NCBI GenBank assembly: GCA_037074705.1
Contig: CM073596.1
Coordinates: 56,634,001 to 56,698,000, forward strand
Source of the DNA: Zhengitettix transpicula
Lineage: Eukaryota > Arthropoda > Insecta > Orthoptera > Tetrigidae
DNA: 64,000 bases
Reading direction: 5' to 3'
Below are positions 48,720 to 61,700 of the stretch, one piece after another (the first letter of the stretch is position 1; every line of letters begins with the position of its first letter). The notes under the pieces are model-generated. The model did no database searches and was not told where the DNA came from. It saw only the letters and a list, made by a program, of their open reading frames with translations. The position numbers and the translations under genes are program-made.

Positions 48720-48758
<39 letters not shown>
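48720..48758. repeat. (TA)n microsatellite
   Basis: TA run immediately left of the LTR. A second TA run (49669-49693) lies on its right side, so the LTR sits within a TA tract. Confidence 0.95.
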
Positions 48759-48761
<3 letters not shown>

Positions 48762-49608
48762 AATACTAATTAGAGGCCATTAATGATTTTTATAAATGGA
48801 TATTTGTGGAGGATTGTGAGCGGCCCCAATTTCAAAGGCGACAATGTATAGGCGAGCTTTGTTTGGCCGCTAGCGTTTTCTGAAAGAACAGTCGGGTGTT
48901 GGAAGTCGGGTGTTGAGAGTCGGAAGTTGAAAACCAGACAGCGAACAGAAAGATTAAAAGTTAAATTGGAGGAAGAAGTTTTGGACAGTAAAATTTCAAC
49001 GAAAAGGTTACAAGCAGTAATCAAATAAATCACGCCGATATAAAAATCTAGAAGTACTGTGACCGCCACCAATTCCAGAGAGAAATAATTTGGAACAATT
49101 TGTCCAACCAATAATCCAGAAGGAGTTTGCAGCTTCCAGTTTCCAGAGGAGATTCAGAGTTACAACAGTTTTTTTAATCCATGTAAATTCAGTGATTTTA
49201 TGGCCTTTTAGTATGAATTGTGAAGTGAGCCCGAGCACAAGAGTTAAGCCTGGTACCAGAAGATGTTTTGTAAGTACGAACAAATTTGATCAAGTTTTGT
49301 AAACGATAATTGAAGGTAAAGTCGTCAGATTTCGATTTCACGTTTTATTTGATTGTTTCACTTCTTAGGTTGTAAAGGAATTTGATTGTTTAATGTAAAT
49401 AATTTCCTTTAGAAAAATGTTGTAAATTTCAACTGAATAAAAGTAAATTGTCTTGTAAAGGTTTAAAGAATGTGGTAATTATTTTTCAATCCTTTACTTT
49501 AAATAAAAATGAATATAATTGATTCATAAACCAACTATGAAATTCAAATCATGAATTAATCTTTTGCAATAAAATGTTGAATTAATTAATTCAATTGTGT
49601 TCATTACA
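48759..49608 (+). mobile_element. Solo-type LTR of an LTR retrotransposon
   Basis: An 850-bp segment with short inverted ends TGTAAT (48759-48764) and ATTACA (49603-49608). Within it are a TATA-like GATATAAAAA near 49037 and AATAAA signals at 49436, 49503 and 49568. That order (TATA, then polyadenylation signal) fits U3-R-U5. It is followed two bases later by a primer-binding-like site. No gag, pol or second full LTR is present. The clan (Gypsy or BEL/Pao) cannot be told from this. Confidence 0.55.
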
Positions 49609-49610
49609 AA

Positions 49611-49668
49611 TTGGCGTCACCAACGTGTGGCAAATAATTTGTTGAATAAATATTTTTTTAATCATTAC
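49611..49668 (+). other. Primer-binding-like site and leader stub
   Basis: TTGGCGTCACCAACGTGTGG directly follows the LTR and resembles the TTGGCGCCCAACGTGGGGC type of primer-binding site in insect LTR elements. About 40 bp later the stub ends in TTAATCATTAC, like the LTR terminus, and the TA tract resumes. The internal region may have been deleted between this site and the far LTR end. Confidence 0.45.
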
Positions 49669-49693
49669 TATATATATATATATATATATATAT

Positions 49694-51752
49694 TGAAAAA
49701 TATTGATTCCAAATAGTAACTTGTAGTGAAATTTAAAAATATGAATTTTAATAAATAGAAAATTGCACTAGTAGGCTATATCTAACTTTTTTTACAGAAC
49801 ATCCGAATTTGAGTAAAGCAGTCATTTTTAAATATTCTTCAACAAACATTTTAAAACTAATTCCAGGTGACAGTTAAGAATAATTATCACTATATGAAAA
49901 AAATTATAAAATTAATTCTCCTAGTATGATAATTTAATTTTTGATCTGTAATTTTATCTATTTGTCAATTCTGGCTCACGATTACTCGAAATAATGGTTC
50001 CCTATAGTGAAAAATACATTTAATTTATAATGTTTTGTTCATACTTATTTGTGCGTTGCCTTCTACTATACGGAAGCATAGAGAGACAGAGAATAATGAG
50101 ATAAAACGCCATACAAAAATCGTGCTACATGCAGAGGCTGTGAAGAGTCGTACCTTAGTTCCGGAAGTCACGATATCCCTGTAAAAGTAAGAGAGAACAA
50201 AGATAAAGGTTAGTAAGAGAGTGGGCAGTAAGCAACATATCTACAGTTACAGCATAAAATAGAAAAAAAAAACAATACTTTTAAAAGTATCAATAGATTT
50301 CACACGAAATCATGGGAAGCATCACAGGTTAGCGGTGCTGTAAGTATGGCTTTTCTACCTACATATGCAAGTTAAAATACTAGATAAAATATTAATTATT
50401 GTAAATATTCAAGCAAATTTTTTTTTGGCGTGGCATCACATGCTGTCCCGAAAAAGGAAAGTATTCTCCACTATGTAAACTTAGAATCACAACTTATAGG
50501 AATAGAAGAAGTAAGCTTATATGATAGTAACAAGAAGAGTAAATGTAGTAATAAAGTAGTTAACTTATAATATGCTATATATGATTATTAAAGTTAAAAT
50601 TGTGCTTCATACAACAGTTTCCAACAAGAGGTGAACGCATGATTATAAATAAAGTCTACTGATAAAACATATGCGTGATCAAAATTTATTCTATATTTCT
50701 CATACAAAAACATGCTAGAAAATAATAAGTACTAACCTTGATATCTATCTTTATGTTTCCATTCAGGATTGTTTTAAACACTGTCCTAATTGATGTATAA
50801 TGTACGTCATGACACTATATTTAAATTTGCGCATCTACTTAAGAAATTAATTACAATAATTTAAATTTAATATTTTCATTGAAGAAGTTCTAAGTTCTTA
50901 TTTCCAACTATTTTACTTCCTTCGCTATATATATTTCAATCCTAATATCATTACACCAACTAAATTCTTTTTAATTTTTTCCTTTCAATGTTTTGAGCCA
51001 AAACGTATCCTGAAGCAACCTTCATGTTCCTTTTAACAAGTTTACTCAATATTTCTTCACCTAATCTGAAATGTTTTTAGCGTATTCACTCCCAAGTCAT
51101 TTGCAATGGACTGTAAACTTTATGGTGCGCCTTTAGTTTTCAATTTGTATACCAAGTATTTTTATAACATTTGTCTAAATTACTGCCTGGAAACATGGAA
51201 ACGTGGCTTGCCGGGGTCGAGCAGCAGACAGAAGACAATGGCGGGGTGGATTGGGAAAATCCGCAAGTCCAGCAAACAAGGCCATAGTCGGCCAAGAAAG
51301 GGGTAGACGACCGGGAAGGTATGGCCCTAAAATAGATTGAAGTGGGTCACGTTTGGACAAGGACCAACCAGGAGATAGTGATTTTGAGGACGGAGAGAGA
51401 GAAGTCTGCGAACAAGAGGAGAGATCGATCTGGACCGTCGGTGAGAGCAGTCTAGGAACACTCTGGACCATCAGAGAGAGTTGATCCTGGACAATTTTGG
51501 TTTACACGTGGGTCCCCGGTCGTCTACTGCTGCTGCTGCAGAGAGAGAGAGTCGCCAACGGGAATCGACCCTGTCCGAGCTGCAGACCTGGTAAGTCGCA
51601 TTCCATGCTTCCAGGTATCGCGTCGGTTTGCCACAAACATAACCACGGTTAATCCTGAGAAAGGGGGGGGTACATGCATCCCTGGCAAGGCTGGAGAGCT
51701 TTCGTGTTTAAGAATGTGTGGGCGAGTATATAAATTCTGATAAAATATTTTT
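49694..51752. other. AT-rich DNA, then a GC-rich stretch
   Basis: To about 51170 AT-rich and featureless. 51175-51720 is GC- and AG-rich (GAGAGAGAG runs, a G run at 51662-51670, TATATAAATTC at 51728). The composition recalls the leader or U3 of an LTR element, and a primer-binding-like site lies downstream at 52514. No coding domain is seen. Confidence 0.3.
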
Positions 51753-51880
51753 TTAAGGGCAACAGGCTACATGAGGGTGATCCACATTGGGCAACTCCCC
51801 TTTAATAACATAGTAAGGGATTTGAAAGGGGGGATGCGGAAGGGTAGAGGAAGGTAGCCAAGGGTTACTAGGGCCCCCGG
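51753..51880 (-). mobile_element. Family S retroposon, copy S11 (type I, 3' fragment)
   Basis: About 115 bp of the type I 3' end starting AAGGGCAACAGGCTACATG, stopping at GGGCCCCCGG where copy S12 begins. Confidence 0.75.
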
Positions 51881-51881
51881 T

Positions 51882-52434
51882 TTTTTTTTTTTTTGGGTAA
51901 TAGGCTACATGAGGGTAATCCACGTTCTGGCAACTCCCCTTTAATAGCATAGGAAGGGACTTGAAAGGGGGGATGCGGTAAGGTAGAAGAAGGCAGCCAA
52001 GGGTTAACTAGGGCCCCCGGGCTATGGTTTAAGGATCCTACCCGGCAATTGGCCTAAAAGTGATGCAGGGAAAAACCCTAGAAAACCTGCATCAGGTAGG
52101 TCGGGCATTTGGTACTTGTCCCACGCCCTTCCGGTAGCGGGAGAGGAGTTTGCTGTGGGGTCGCAGCATTCCCTTCTCCGTGCCTCGACCAGTTTAGGAG
52201 GCAGCTGGCCGACTATTCCAATAGGAATAGCGGACAACTCTTGCCGTATGCCCAAGGTCTGCGACCCCGGAACATACACCTCTCAAAACAGACCGAGGTG
52301 CCTCGGCATGTGGGAACCTTAGTTCAAAAAAAAACCAGAGAGATGTGAGAGCATCCCCAAAGGTAGCTCCCGCCAGAGCTCTCTGGGAAGGTTCACTTGC
52401 GAGAAATCCTCTCGCAGGCTTCCTTACCGAATGA
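51882..52434 (-). mobile_element. Family S retroposon, copy S12 (type II, full length)
   Basis: A 553-bp type II copy with a long T run at the left. It is flanked by AGGGCCCCCGGT at 51870-51881 and 52435-52446, a 12-bp direct repeat taken from copy S11's own sequence. The insertion is therefore nested at the edge of S11. Stems: CCAGAGAG (52335-52342) with CTCTCTGG (52379-52386), and TGATGCAGG (52061-52069) with CCTGCATCA (52086-52094). This copy defines type II. Confidence 0.9.
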
Positions 52435-52446
52435 AGGGCCCCCGGT

Positions 52447-52843
52447 AAATTCTTGTTTTTTATTAACTAAATATTGTATTTTCTTTCCTGCGAGTGAATA
52501 ATTTATTGCAGGTGGCGCCCAACAAACCTTATATTATTAGTTAATTTGACCTTAGAACCTAAATATAGAATAAGCCCACAACAACTTTTAATAAAATTCA
52601 TCTTCATTCGAGTAGTCTCAATATAATACATCATAATCGAAAAGGAACTTGTCTGCCTTCTTTTTCAACAAATGAAACTTATGCCACTGATAGTTACAAA
52701 AAAAAATATCCATGTTCGCCAATCCTCGAATTTTGTTTGGTACAGAGACGTACTCTCACGGCTCAGCGTAGCCTATCGAGAATTCATCAATTGAGAGTTG
52801 CATCTGAATCCCTCCTGAAGAGAAGCATTGTGGTATTAAATCG
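52447..52843. other. AT-rich DNA with a primer-binding-like motif
   Basis: At 52514-52526 TGGCGCCCAACAA follows TTATTGCAGG, as an LTR end and primer-binding site would. No left LTR end could be matched across the nested S copies, so an LTR is not called. Confidence 0.25.
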
Positions 52844-53014
52844 TTACGTCAGTCGAGCATGCAGGTACAGAAAGCTAGCATAAAGTCCTGTGACTGATCC
52901 TTGCGGGACACCCTGAGCTGTCGATCCTCTGACCAAGGTAATCTTGGCAGTTAGACGGTTGACGTGAGTAGCTAATTCCCTGACGACAGCCCATCTCCGA
53001 GGCACAAAGGCGTG
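52844..53014 (-). pseudogene. Non-LTR reverse transcriptase fragment
   Basis: Between two stops, 56 codons on the minus strand contain LATHVNRLTAKITLV, then GVPQGSV (52893-52913 region), then TGLYASFLYLHARL. GVPQGS.LGP.LF.LY is the palm motif of LINE reverse transcriptases and the preceding block fits the usual strand before it. The following P and F positions are altered and the catalytic YADD box is not found. Short and degenerate; a different LINE from that at 33190-33714. Confidence 0.45.
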
Positions 53015-56000
53015 CTACAGCCGCTGCTAATCGCACAGTAATTACCATTGAATAGCCCCGTCACCGTCCTTCTGCGGACAACCGCCGAGAATCTGTGAAC
53101 ACCTCGCAGATAATCCATCAGCCTTTTCCTCAACGTCATTAGTAAATTACTCTGTCCTCAACCTAGTGAATATTTTAATTTGTTCTCAATCCTTTCTTTT
53201 GACCAAAGCGGCCTACGAAAATCGAGTAAAATAAAATATGAATATTCTTTGCATAAATAATGAGATAAAATAAAATAAACCTTCATAAGAATGTGGTTTA
53301 AGAGTGAAATCAACAAATAAAATTTGGTATTTTAATAAACGTGTTGCCATACGTTCTTCAATTGTGGTGGTTAATTGCTGTAACATCACAGAAATTGTGA
53401 GTAAATGTGAATTGAGGCAATGTGACTCTGGTGGAAGAATGTGTGTATATATGTATCATTGAAAACATCAAAAAATTTACTTTGTTACATAATGTTTCTA
53501 CGTTCAAAACGTGAGACCAACATTTAAAATTTTAATTTATTAATAAAGTTCCTGAATTAACTAAATTATATTTTTTTAAATTATTGTAATGTGACCCGGA
53601 TTCCATGATAATATTTCTAAGTGTAAAGATATTAGAGAGAACATATAAAATTAAAAAATTATATTTGTAAATGTAAGGATTTAAATTTACTGTTTTCATA
53701 GTTAAACTCCCTAGTAAGAGAAACTTATCCACCAACCATTTCGTGAAAACATTGAAATCGTGAACCGTTTCATTTTCGGAATCCTGACGGTACTGATCAG
53801 AGGATTGGGGAATAAATATGCCAATGGTTATGAAATGTTCATTTCTATCAACACGGGAGAAACAGGGACAATATTGAGTGAGTGATACCCACACAAGGGA
53901 GGTCAACTTGCTGATGCTGCTGCGTGAGTAGGAAGACGTGAATATCTTCCCTTATGAAATTATCGCAGCAAAGCGCGTTAATTAACATTCCTTCTGTGGC
54001 TATGAAAACAACTACACATCTCTGTCAGTGTTGTCTCGTGCAAATTGAATGCATGCCACAACCACAGAGGTTTGCAGACAAATGGACATCAATAAACAGC
54101 AGCATCTGTGGTGAATATACCCAGGGATTTCACCGCTCCAAAGTTATAATTAGCAGAGATTGAAATTCGCGTTTTGATCGTGTTTTAATGACAATTGCCT
54201 AACATCCAACTAAGAAACTAGTACTTGTGACTGATTTATAACTATTACCGAATATCGGTAATTTTTTTTTGTGGCACAAAGAAATAACGGGACTGTTAAA
54301 AATCTTATTTTAATCGGATGTTCATTCAATACTAAATATTTAATAGCTAAAATCTCGTGTCTGTAAGATGTTACCGAATTTTCTTTACTTTTAAGACCAT
54401 ATACACATGTAACAAGATTGTGTGACTTCGTGATTTTTAAAACATGGGTATGATATGGTCTTAGTTTAGACAAAGTAGGCTTTGGGTCACATTAATACAT
54501 GAAAAAGTACATTTATTTTTATATACAGAATAATTACCATACTTAACAGTCTGAGTAGCTTTTATTATCCTTATTTATTAACCGGGCATTTGAATATATT
54601 ATCCATTGTCATTATTATTAGCCTTTTTAATTTTGTAATGGTCGCAAGTCTGCCAATATTAATACATGATGGATTTTATACTGTAAAAAATATTGTACAT
54701 TATCTTGAATTAATTTGGAGGAAACAACAGTGCAGTAGTTTTGAAGTAAGACCTTTTAGCATGTCACGGCTTTTCGGCTACGAATATGATATGAGATTTG
54801 TTTATTATTTAGAGGAAATGTACAGTAATTTTCGTTGAGGGGAAGAATATAAGTTGATTGGTTTCGAAAAATGTGCATTGAGAGTTAAAAACGGTGACAG
54901 CATATTTTATGTGGATTTAAATATTTAATGGAAACGATAGGAAGTAGCAGATTTTCTAATGTAAAAGTAACACAGTTCTAAAAAAAAACAGCAGGATAGT
55001 TACATAATTTAACTGGACGTTGTCAGAGTAACTCGTGAGATTGCGAGTTTACGTCTCCCAAACAAAAATAATTTCCCTTTTGCCGTTATGGAGCCTCAAT
55101 TATAATTCGCAAGCTTGGCAGACGTTGCAATGCAATTCATACTAATTAAAATAGAATCAAACATGCATATGTTTTCCATTTCCTCATTACCATAAAGTGA
55201 CGATAAACAGTTTTCATTTTAAGATAATGCCCTGAGAGAAATATAATAAGTCGTTAATTTAATTAGTTCAAATATTTTTTGATTTATATAATTACTTAAT
55301 AAAGAATGTAGTCTTTCTCGGTGTAGAGAATGAATAAAGACTCCTCGGGCTTCGAACCGAGTAAACAATTTCTCAGTGTGTATATATACGAGACATATCT
55401 CTAGTTTGAGGTACGTTTAACTGCTGTCCGACTTTAGTGGGTCATCTTGCGGCCAGGCAATATTAATAACCGGGCGTCCCTGTATTTGAAGACAAGACCC
55501 CCGTGGCTTTACGAGCAGGTTGTCTCCTTAGATAAGCACTACCTGGCTGCTTGCTTGTGTATGCATATTGCACGTCCACCCATCGCTGGCATTAAACTCG
55601 AGGGCGTTATGGCCGGCGTACTGCAAATCCAATTTGCCTAACAGCGTCTCGTCTTTTCAGCAAGCAACCTCGGTACAATAGTAGACGTGTCTGGTCAAGA
55701 CACTATCAAATCGTCGATAACCTTCACGTAGAACCTCCAGCGTAATCAGAAACTTCTACTGAGTTCCTGTGATTCTAACCAACACAGCTTCTTCATTTCC
55801 CTGTACAGTGATCCTACACAAAAGTGTTCGAGAATTGTCTAGTAGTCAACAACTATCACAGCGTGGAGACATCAGTTGCTATGACGGTCTAGACAAGTCT
55901 GGATCAGGGACCTACAGAAACACATTTTTTGATCCTACACTCGAAATTACATTGGAATAATCTTACATGCACGTTTCATTAGCCTTATTTGGAGAGGAAA

Positions 56001-58711
56001 ATAAATGTGATGAGGAAAGGTAATCCCAAGACAGGAAGGACTGGTAGGCCAATGTTTGGTACAGTAAACTTGTTTGTTTTCAGTGAAAAAGAAGGACCAA
56101 TTCAGATTTTCATAGACAAGTGAGTCTGCACGTCTTACAGACATGAACCTACTCCGTTAAGCATGTGTCAATGAAACCTAGCAAGCAAACAAAATGAATA
56201 AATAAACCCAGGAGTATTCCCTGTAAATACTGTGACATTCAGAAATTAATTGAGAGATCTACGAAAAGTCGTGTACTATTAAAAAAAATTACGATTTTGT
56301 ATTTGGAATAAATATGAGATATAATATAGAAATATTTATTGATAAATTTTTAAGAGTTATAAATTGTAAATATTTATTTTTAAATTATTTAATGACCACA
56401 CGGATAATTTATTTAATTTAAATATATATATTAAACACAATTTTTGTTGAATAAAATCAAAATATTTATCTTTCTTACTGTTATACCTTTTAACCTTTTT
56501 TCTATAACATATTCCATAAAGAATCATTGCCTTTATTAAGCCTGAAAAAGTTTTATATATAATTATAAATATAATTTTCTGTTGGTCGCTTCTAGGTACT
56601 AAAGTTAGTGGTCAAGCAATTAATATGTGAAGTTGAGTGGACAGTAGTTATGGTTCTACACTGTTGTAATATTTTGAAAAAAACTGTTGCTCTTGTATAG
56701 AATGTTATAAATATGTTTCCATCGAAAAAAAAAATCCCAGTTCATAGATATTTTTCTAAACATTCTAATTTTTCCTCCATTGAATTCAAATGTATTTCCA
56801 TCGAATGTGAATTTATTATTTGTTTCTTGAATAGCGAATGGATTTCATTGGTCGTACCAAATAGAGGAGAACGAATTGACGAGAACTCTCGATCGAGAGC
56901 TGCATTCTGTGATGGAGTGGTTTTACTTTTGTGGTCTCAATCTCGCGTGCAGAACTAACTCCGATAAAATTCATTTATTATAAAGGTAATACAAAGTAGT
57001 TTCTTTCCACTGTGAGGCACACTGGAAGACAATTAGTAAAGTCGTTATAACATGAAAGAATATACACAAGCATTATTCAGAATTACATGAAGAGTAATAT
57101 GATTTACAGTTTATTTTATGGAATAAATATATAAAACATTATTACCGTAATTTCCATCTATTGTTGCTAAGCTAAGAGTTCTGTTCAAATAAATAAATAC
57201 AAAAAATGTTCTAAATCTGATTGATTAAAATTTACTTGTTTCTTCAGTCTTCGCAATTGATCTATTTCCCCGAAATTTCTAAAGTGCTAGAATTTTTGTA
57301 TACTTTCATGAAAGTATAGAACTAAATCGTGTATGACTCCCCGTTCTCTAATAGTTAATATAACCAAAACTTCTGGGATCAAATCGCAGTGCTTCCAGGA
57401 ATATTACAACCAAGCGTATGGTAGCGTGAAATATGAAGCTTCCTATGATGATACATGGCTGCAAACAACAGTTACAAGTACTGAGGAATTATGGGTCTGT
57501 ATCATGTTGTTCTACTGTAGTCCATAAGACAGAGACAAACCATACTGGATACCGTTGAGCACAATGTTAGGATAACAACACCAAGAAGCAGATATTTTAG
57601 GTCAATTTGGATCTGTGCATACAGTTATTAATATTAGAAAATTGTGTGCCAGATAATTGTATATAGTTGTGAAACTCGATATTTGTATTTGTTTTCATGT
57701 ATATATATGCATTAGATGACGTGCCAAATTCCCAAAACCTCTTCTCAACAAAATTTAAAATTAATTAATTACGAAAGTTATTAAAAAAATTATTTTTAAT
57801 CAATTTGGCTAGTATCGTGAAAATTTGGGGAGAGATATAATTACAATATAACCAAATTAATTTAAAATAATTGAAGAAAAGGTAAAATTAATTCACATTA
57901 TCTGAAGTATAATAACGCAAATGGATGTGTTGTGAACTGAGGACTAGAGGACATGACAGGAAAGCTGGGTAAAAAACTGTAAGATTTTAATAAATTCTTA
58001 TGGTATTCAATTACGGATTCTCAAATACGGTTAGGACGAATAGACCCAAACAAAAGAAAAAAGAAAATAAAATTATAACGAATATTTATTTCCATAATGC
58101 GTTTTTTAAAATTGAAGGTCTTAAGACTAATTCTGTTGCAGGTTTTGGAATAACGATTCAGGCACGTACTAGTAACCAGATATACATTTGACCAATCATA
58201 TCAGTTCTGGTTATTATGACATATTCAGTAACATTTTAAAACTACGGAACGCAATAAATGAAACGGAGAGAAATAGGCATATATATATAATATAAATAAC
58301 TAGAGAAAAAAAATAATATTAATAACAATTCAGTATAAATATTTCTGAATGGTAACCCCAGTTATACACTAGGATTCATTTCCCCATATTTACGTTTGTT
58401 TAATGGTTTCAACGACGCACTCACGAGGATAATTGGAAATTGACAAATATATAACAGAAAAGATACGTAAGTCTATTTATTTTTAAGAACACGTCGTAAA
58501 GATAAACACATCTCTTTCTCCGACGTAAAGCAAAGATACAAACACGGACACATATGTTAACGAAATCTAGCTTAATATATCCTTGATGCAAATTTTCGTA
58601 GTAACAAAGTTTTCAGTCCACTATTGCTGAAAGCATACGAGGGGGCAGGGAGCCACTCACTCGTTCACGCCCCGGAAATTTATACTCGCTATCGACAGCC
58701 CCATCCCCTAA
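53015..58711. other. Unique AT-rich DNA with GC-balanced islands
   Basis: Islands at about 53900-54170, 55430-55960 and 56820-56960. No RNA gene, repeat or domain-bearing frame is recognised. The 64-codon frame at 55447-55641 has no known domain. Confidence 0.35.

Positions 58712-58738
<27 letters not shown>
58712..58738. repeat. (GA)n microsatellite
   Basis: Uninterrupted GA run within a GC-balanced stretch. GA tracts can bind GAGA factor in insects, but no promoter can be tied to it here. Confidence 0.9.
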
Positions 58739-58743
<5 letters not shown>

Positions 58744-61700
58744 ATAACGAGTCAGATATACGTCGACCTGAATTATTCCTTTTCGCAGATTCGATAACGT
58801 TTTAAATGTTCTTCCCTTAATAGCTTTTGTGATAATAAAACAAACACACAGTGGTTCTACAGAGGAAAAAGGACGTTTTAGGGAAAACGGGGATATTCAT
58901 TAATTTTTCGCACTGCCAATAAGTTAATAGGTAGGTCTCATATTTCAATTTTATGAAATATCCCGATATGTATTCAGCATTATTATTATTATTTAGTGGG
59001 GGAGGGGATACAAAAGGGACGCTCACACAACAACGTACTGGAGGGTGGCTGATTTGCGCGCTTTTTACTGCCCACGGGATGAACTCTTTCAGCGCCACTA
59101 AATAAGCTCTCTACATTGATGATGGCTTTTAAAATATACATCCGGTAATGTGCATATATATGGAAATGTGTGGGTGGGGCGAAGTTGGTCTGAATTAACT
59201 AGGGTGTTCCGGTCGCAGTCCGTGTGACTTTCATGAGATTTCCGGACGCACGTGAAAGCTTTGAGGACCTCTTCCGCGCGCCGCACTGTGTCCTCAGGAC
59301 AAGGACCTCCCTCACCTCAGGGAGGCGGCTCCTGCGTCGCTCCTTTGCATAATAAACAGCGTTTTCCCGTTTCAGTGTCAAAGTTTCCAACTCAAGTCCT
59401 CTCTCAACATTAATATTAGTTTTTACAGTATTATTTACTCTCAAAAATAACTTGAGGGGACCAGAAACTCATAATACGACAAAGTTACGACATCGACCAA
59501 AATTTAGCGTGGCAAGGTATTTTTGTTAATTTAAAATCAAATTTACAGAAAACATTCGCTGGACAAACAAGATCATAAATGAATGAAAATTGTCGCAATA
59601 TGTCATTTTGTGTAAGGTACTGTCAAATAAAGTTAACACTTAGTTGTATACCAGTGATTGACAAAGCACAGACGGAATGGAATCAGCGGTTCCTATTCCA
59701 AGGGGACACACTCAATCCAAAAGTCATCGTATCTTCACTTTTTGAATGAAGAAATTTTGTACAGGTTTTCCATTGTCCAATTTGAGAATATTGAGATGAA
59801 CTACTACAGGTAGAGAGAGAGAGTTCACATCGAGTGACGTGACGAAGGGTAACAGTAGTAAGCATAAATGACGAGGGAATGAGAATTTCCGTTCTGATAT
59901 TGCAACAACAGGCAAAAATTCTCATTTAGAACGTGATCATCTGATGGAGATGGGTTTAAACATTAGTGGATATTGTGCGAATGCAAACATCCAGGAAATG
60001 TTAAAGAACATTTCAAAATAATAAATTTTTTATTTAATCTAATGTCTGGATATCCTATATATATATATATATATATATATGATATTAAACGAATTGATGT
60101 CGAAGTCACAAATCAAAATCTGCTACTGGTAATATTATTATATCTTATGGAAATTTGAAGTCAATGTAAATGTGCGTAGGGATTAATTTACTTTTTAAGA
60201 TAAGAATGTCTCGCATGGAGCAGCAATGGCTTCACTGGATTCTTGAAAAACGTGTACGTCTCAAGGTACAAAGGAGTAGCGAGAGAAGAGATTCGAAGCA
60301 GAGGCAGAGCCACCCCTTGCTTGGCTCGCTAATTACGGCGACACTTCAAAGACACGAGGACGCACCAAGTCGTTATCGGAAACAAGCTACTTACTTGTGA
60401 ATAGCCTTAATCAACGGCGCCCACATCAAAGCAGCCAGGTCACTCGGTGGGTCAGCCCAGGGTCGGGTCGGGTCAAGTTTGGACGGCCAACTTTGGGCTG
60501 TTTATCCAAGTCTCCCCATTCAAGACGCCGACAATGAGCACGAGTATGTGGTCTTCTCGTAGCCAGCTTTGTCAGACCACAATACACGCACTGTCTCATT
60601 AATCACTGTTCAAGGTGTGCCTCGATTTGAAATGGTGAATCGAGTTTCCGGAAGTTAATGACTAGACAGATAAGGAATTGCCTTCACTGAATGAGAACCT
60701 ATGTGAAATATTAAGACTACAGTTTTTTATTCTCCCATTCCACAAAAAATTATTTCAATCGCTTCATAACCTACTAGACCATGGAAAAAAAACTCCATCT
60801 CCAGCTATGAATTATTTAGATCATGGAAATGTATGGGTAAGTCTGATTTTAGAATTAGAGTAATTAAGAAAACGTTAGCCACTGAAGTGGGCTGCCGTTA
60901 TATATCCGTTATATACTACGAAGTTAACAGCTTAAAAAAATTTTCACTTTCAGTTCTCATTATTATTACTTCGACGCATTTATAAACTACAAAGTTCAAC
61001 AAGATCTTAAATTAATTTTCTTTCGAGGACGTGTCTTCTGTCTGTATATTGTCAATAGTCACTATTGTTTGCAACAAGAAAATTATTGTATTTTTAAAAC
61101 TAAGGTTCCAATGTTAACCTTGGTCTTTTTTTTACTATAAAGAGAAGAATTAAGATGGTCCTGATCAGAATTTTTATCGATAATCATAAAATTACTGTTT
61201 AAGTATATAAATTTTGCGCAGAACAGATGCACACTTATAAGAGGAAACAAAAAGCCTACAACCCCAATCACTCTTTGGTAAGGGTTCAAAGCTTGTCTTA
61301 GGTTCCATTCCAGTAAACGTCGCTTTCGGGCAGTAAACACTGCAATCATTATTTTAATATAAAAAAAATGAAAATAAAATAACGAATCGTACAATTGTGT
61401 TTCAAAAAAGGTTTGTGGATTAAATCAAAATTATTTACTAATGTCAAAGAATAAGGTTGAAGTGATTTAAAATGGTAAAAATTAATCGCCAACTACGGTA
61501 TTTAGTACACGGAATGTTATTGACTAGAATTATAATCCTTAACTGAACAAATTTCATTTCTTATCCCTTTATTTTAATAACGGTATCTTTTAATAATAAG
61601 ACAATCGCCCATAAATTAAATTTATTTATTTATTTGTGGTAATAAGTTCCTGGAATTTAAGGTATCACAAAGTGAAACAATCAAGGCAATTCCATGGCAT

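Noticed and set aside
54590..54838. 82-codon frame beginning with a hydrophobic stretch like a signal peptide
   Set aside because: It starts with TTG, not ATG. The first ATG lies after most of the hydrophobic part, and there is no other support.
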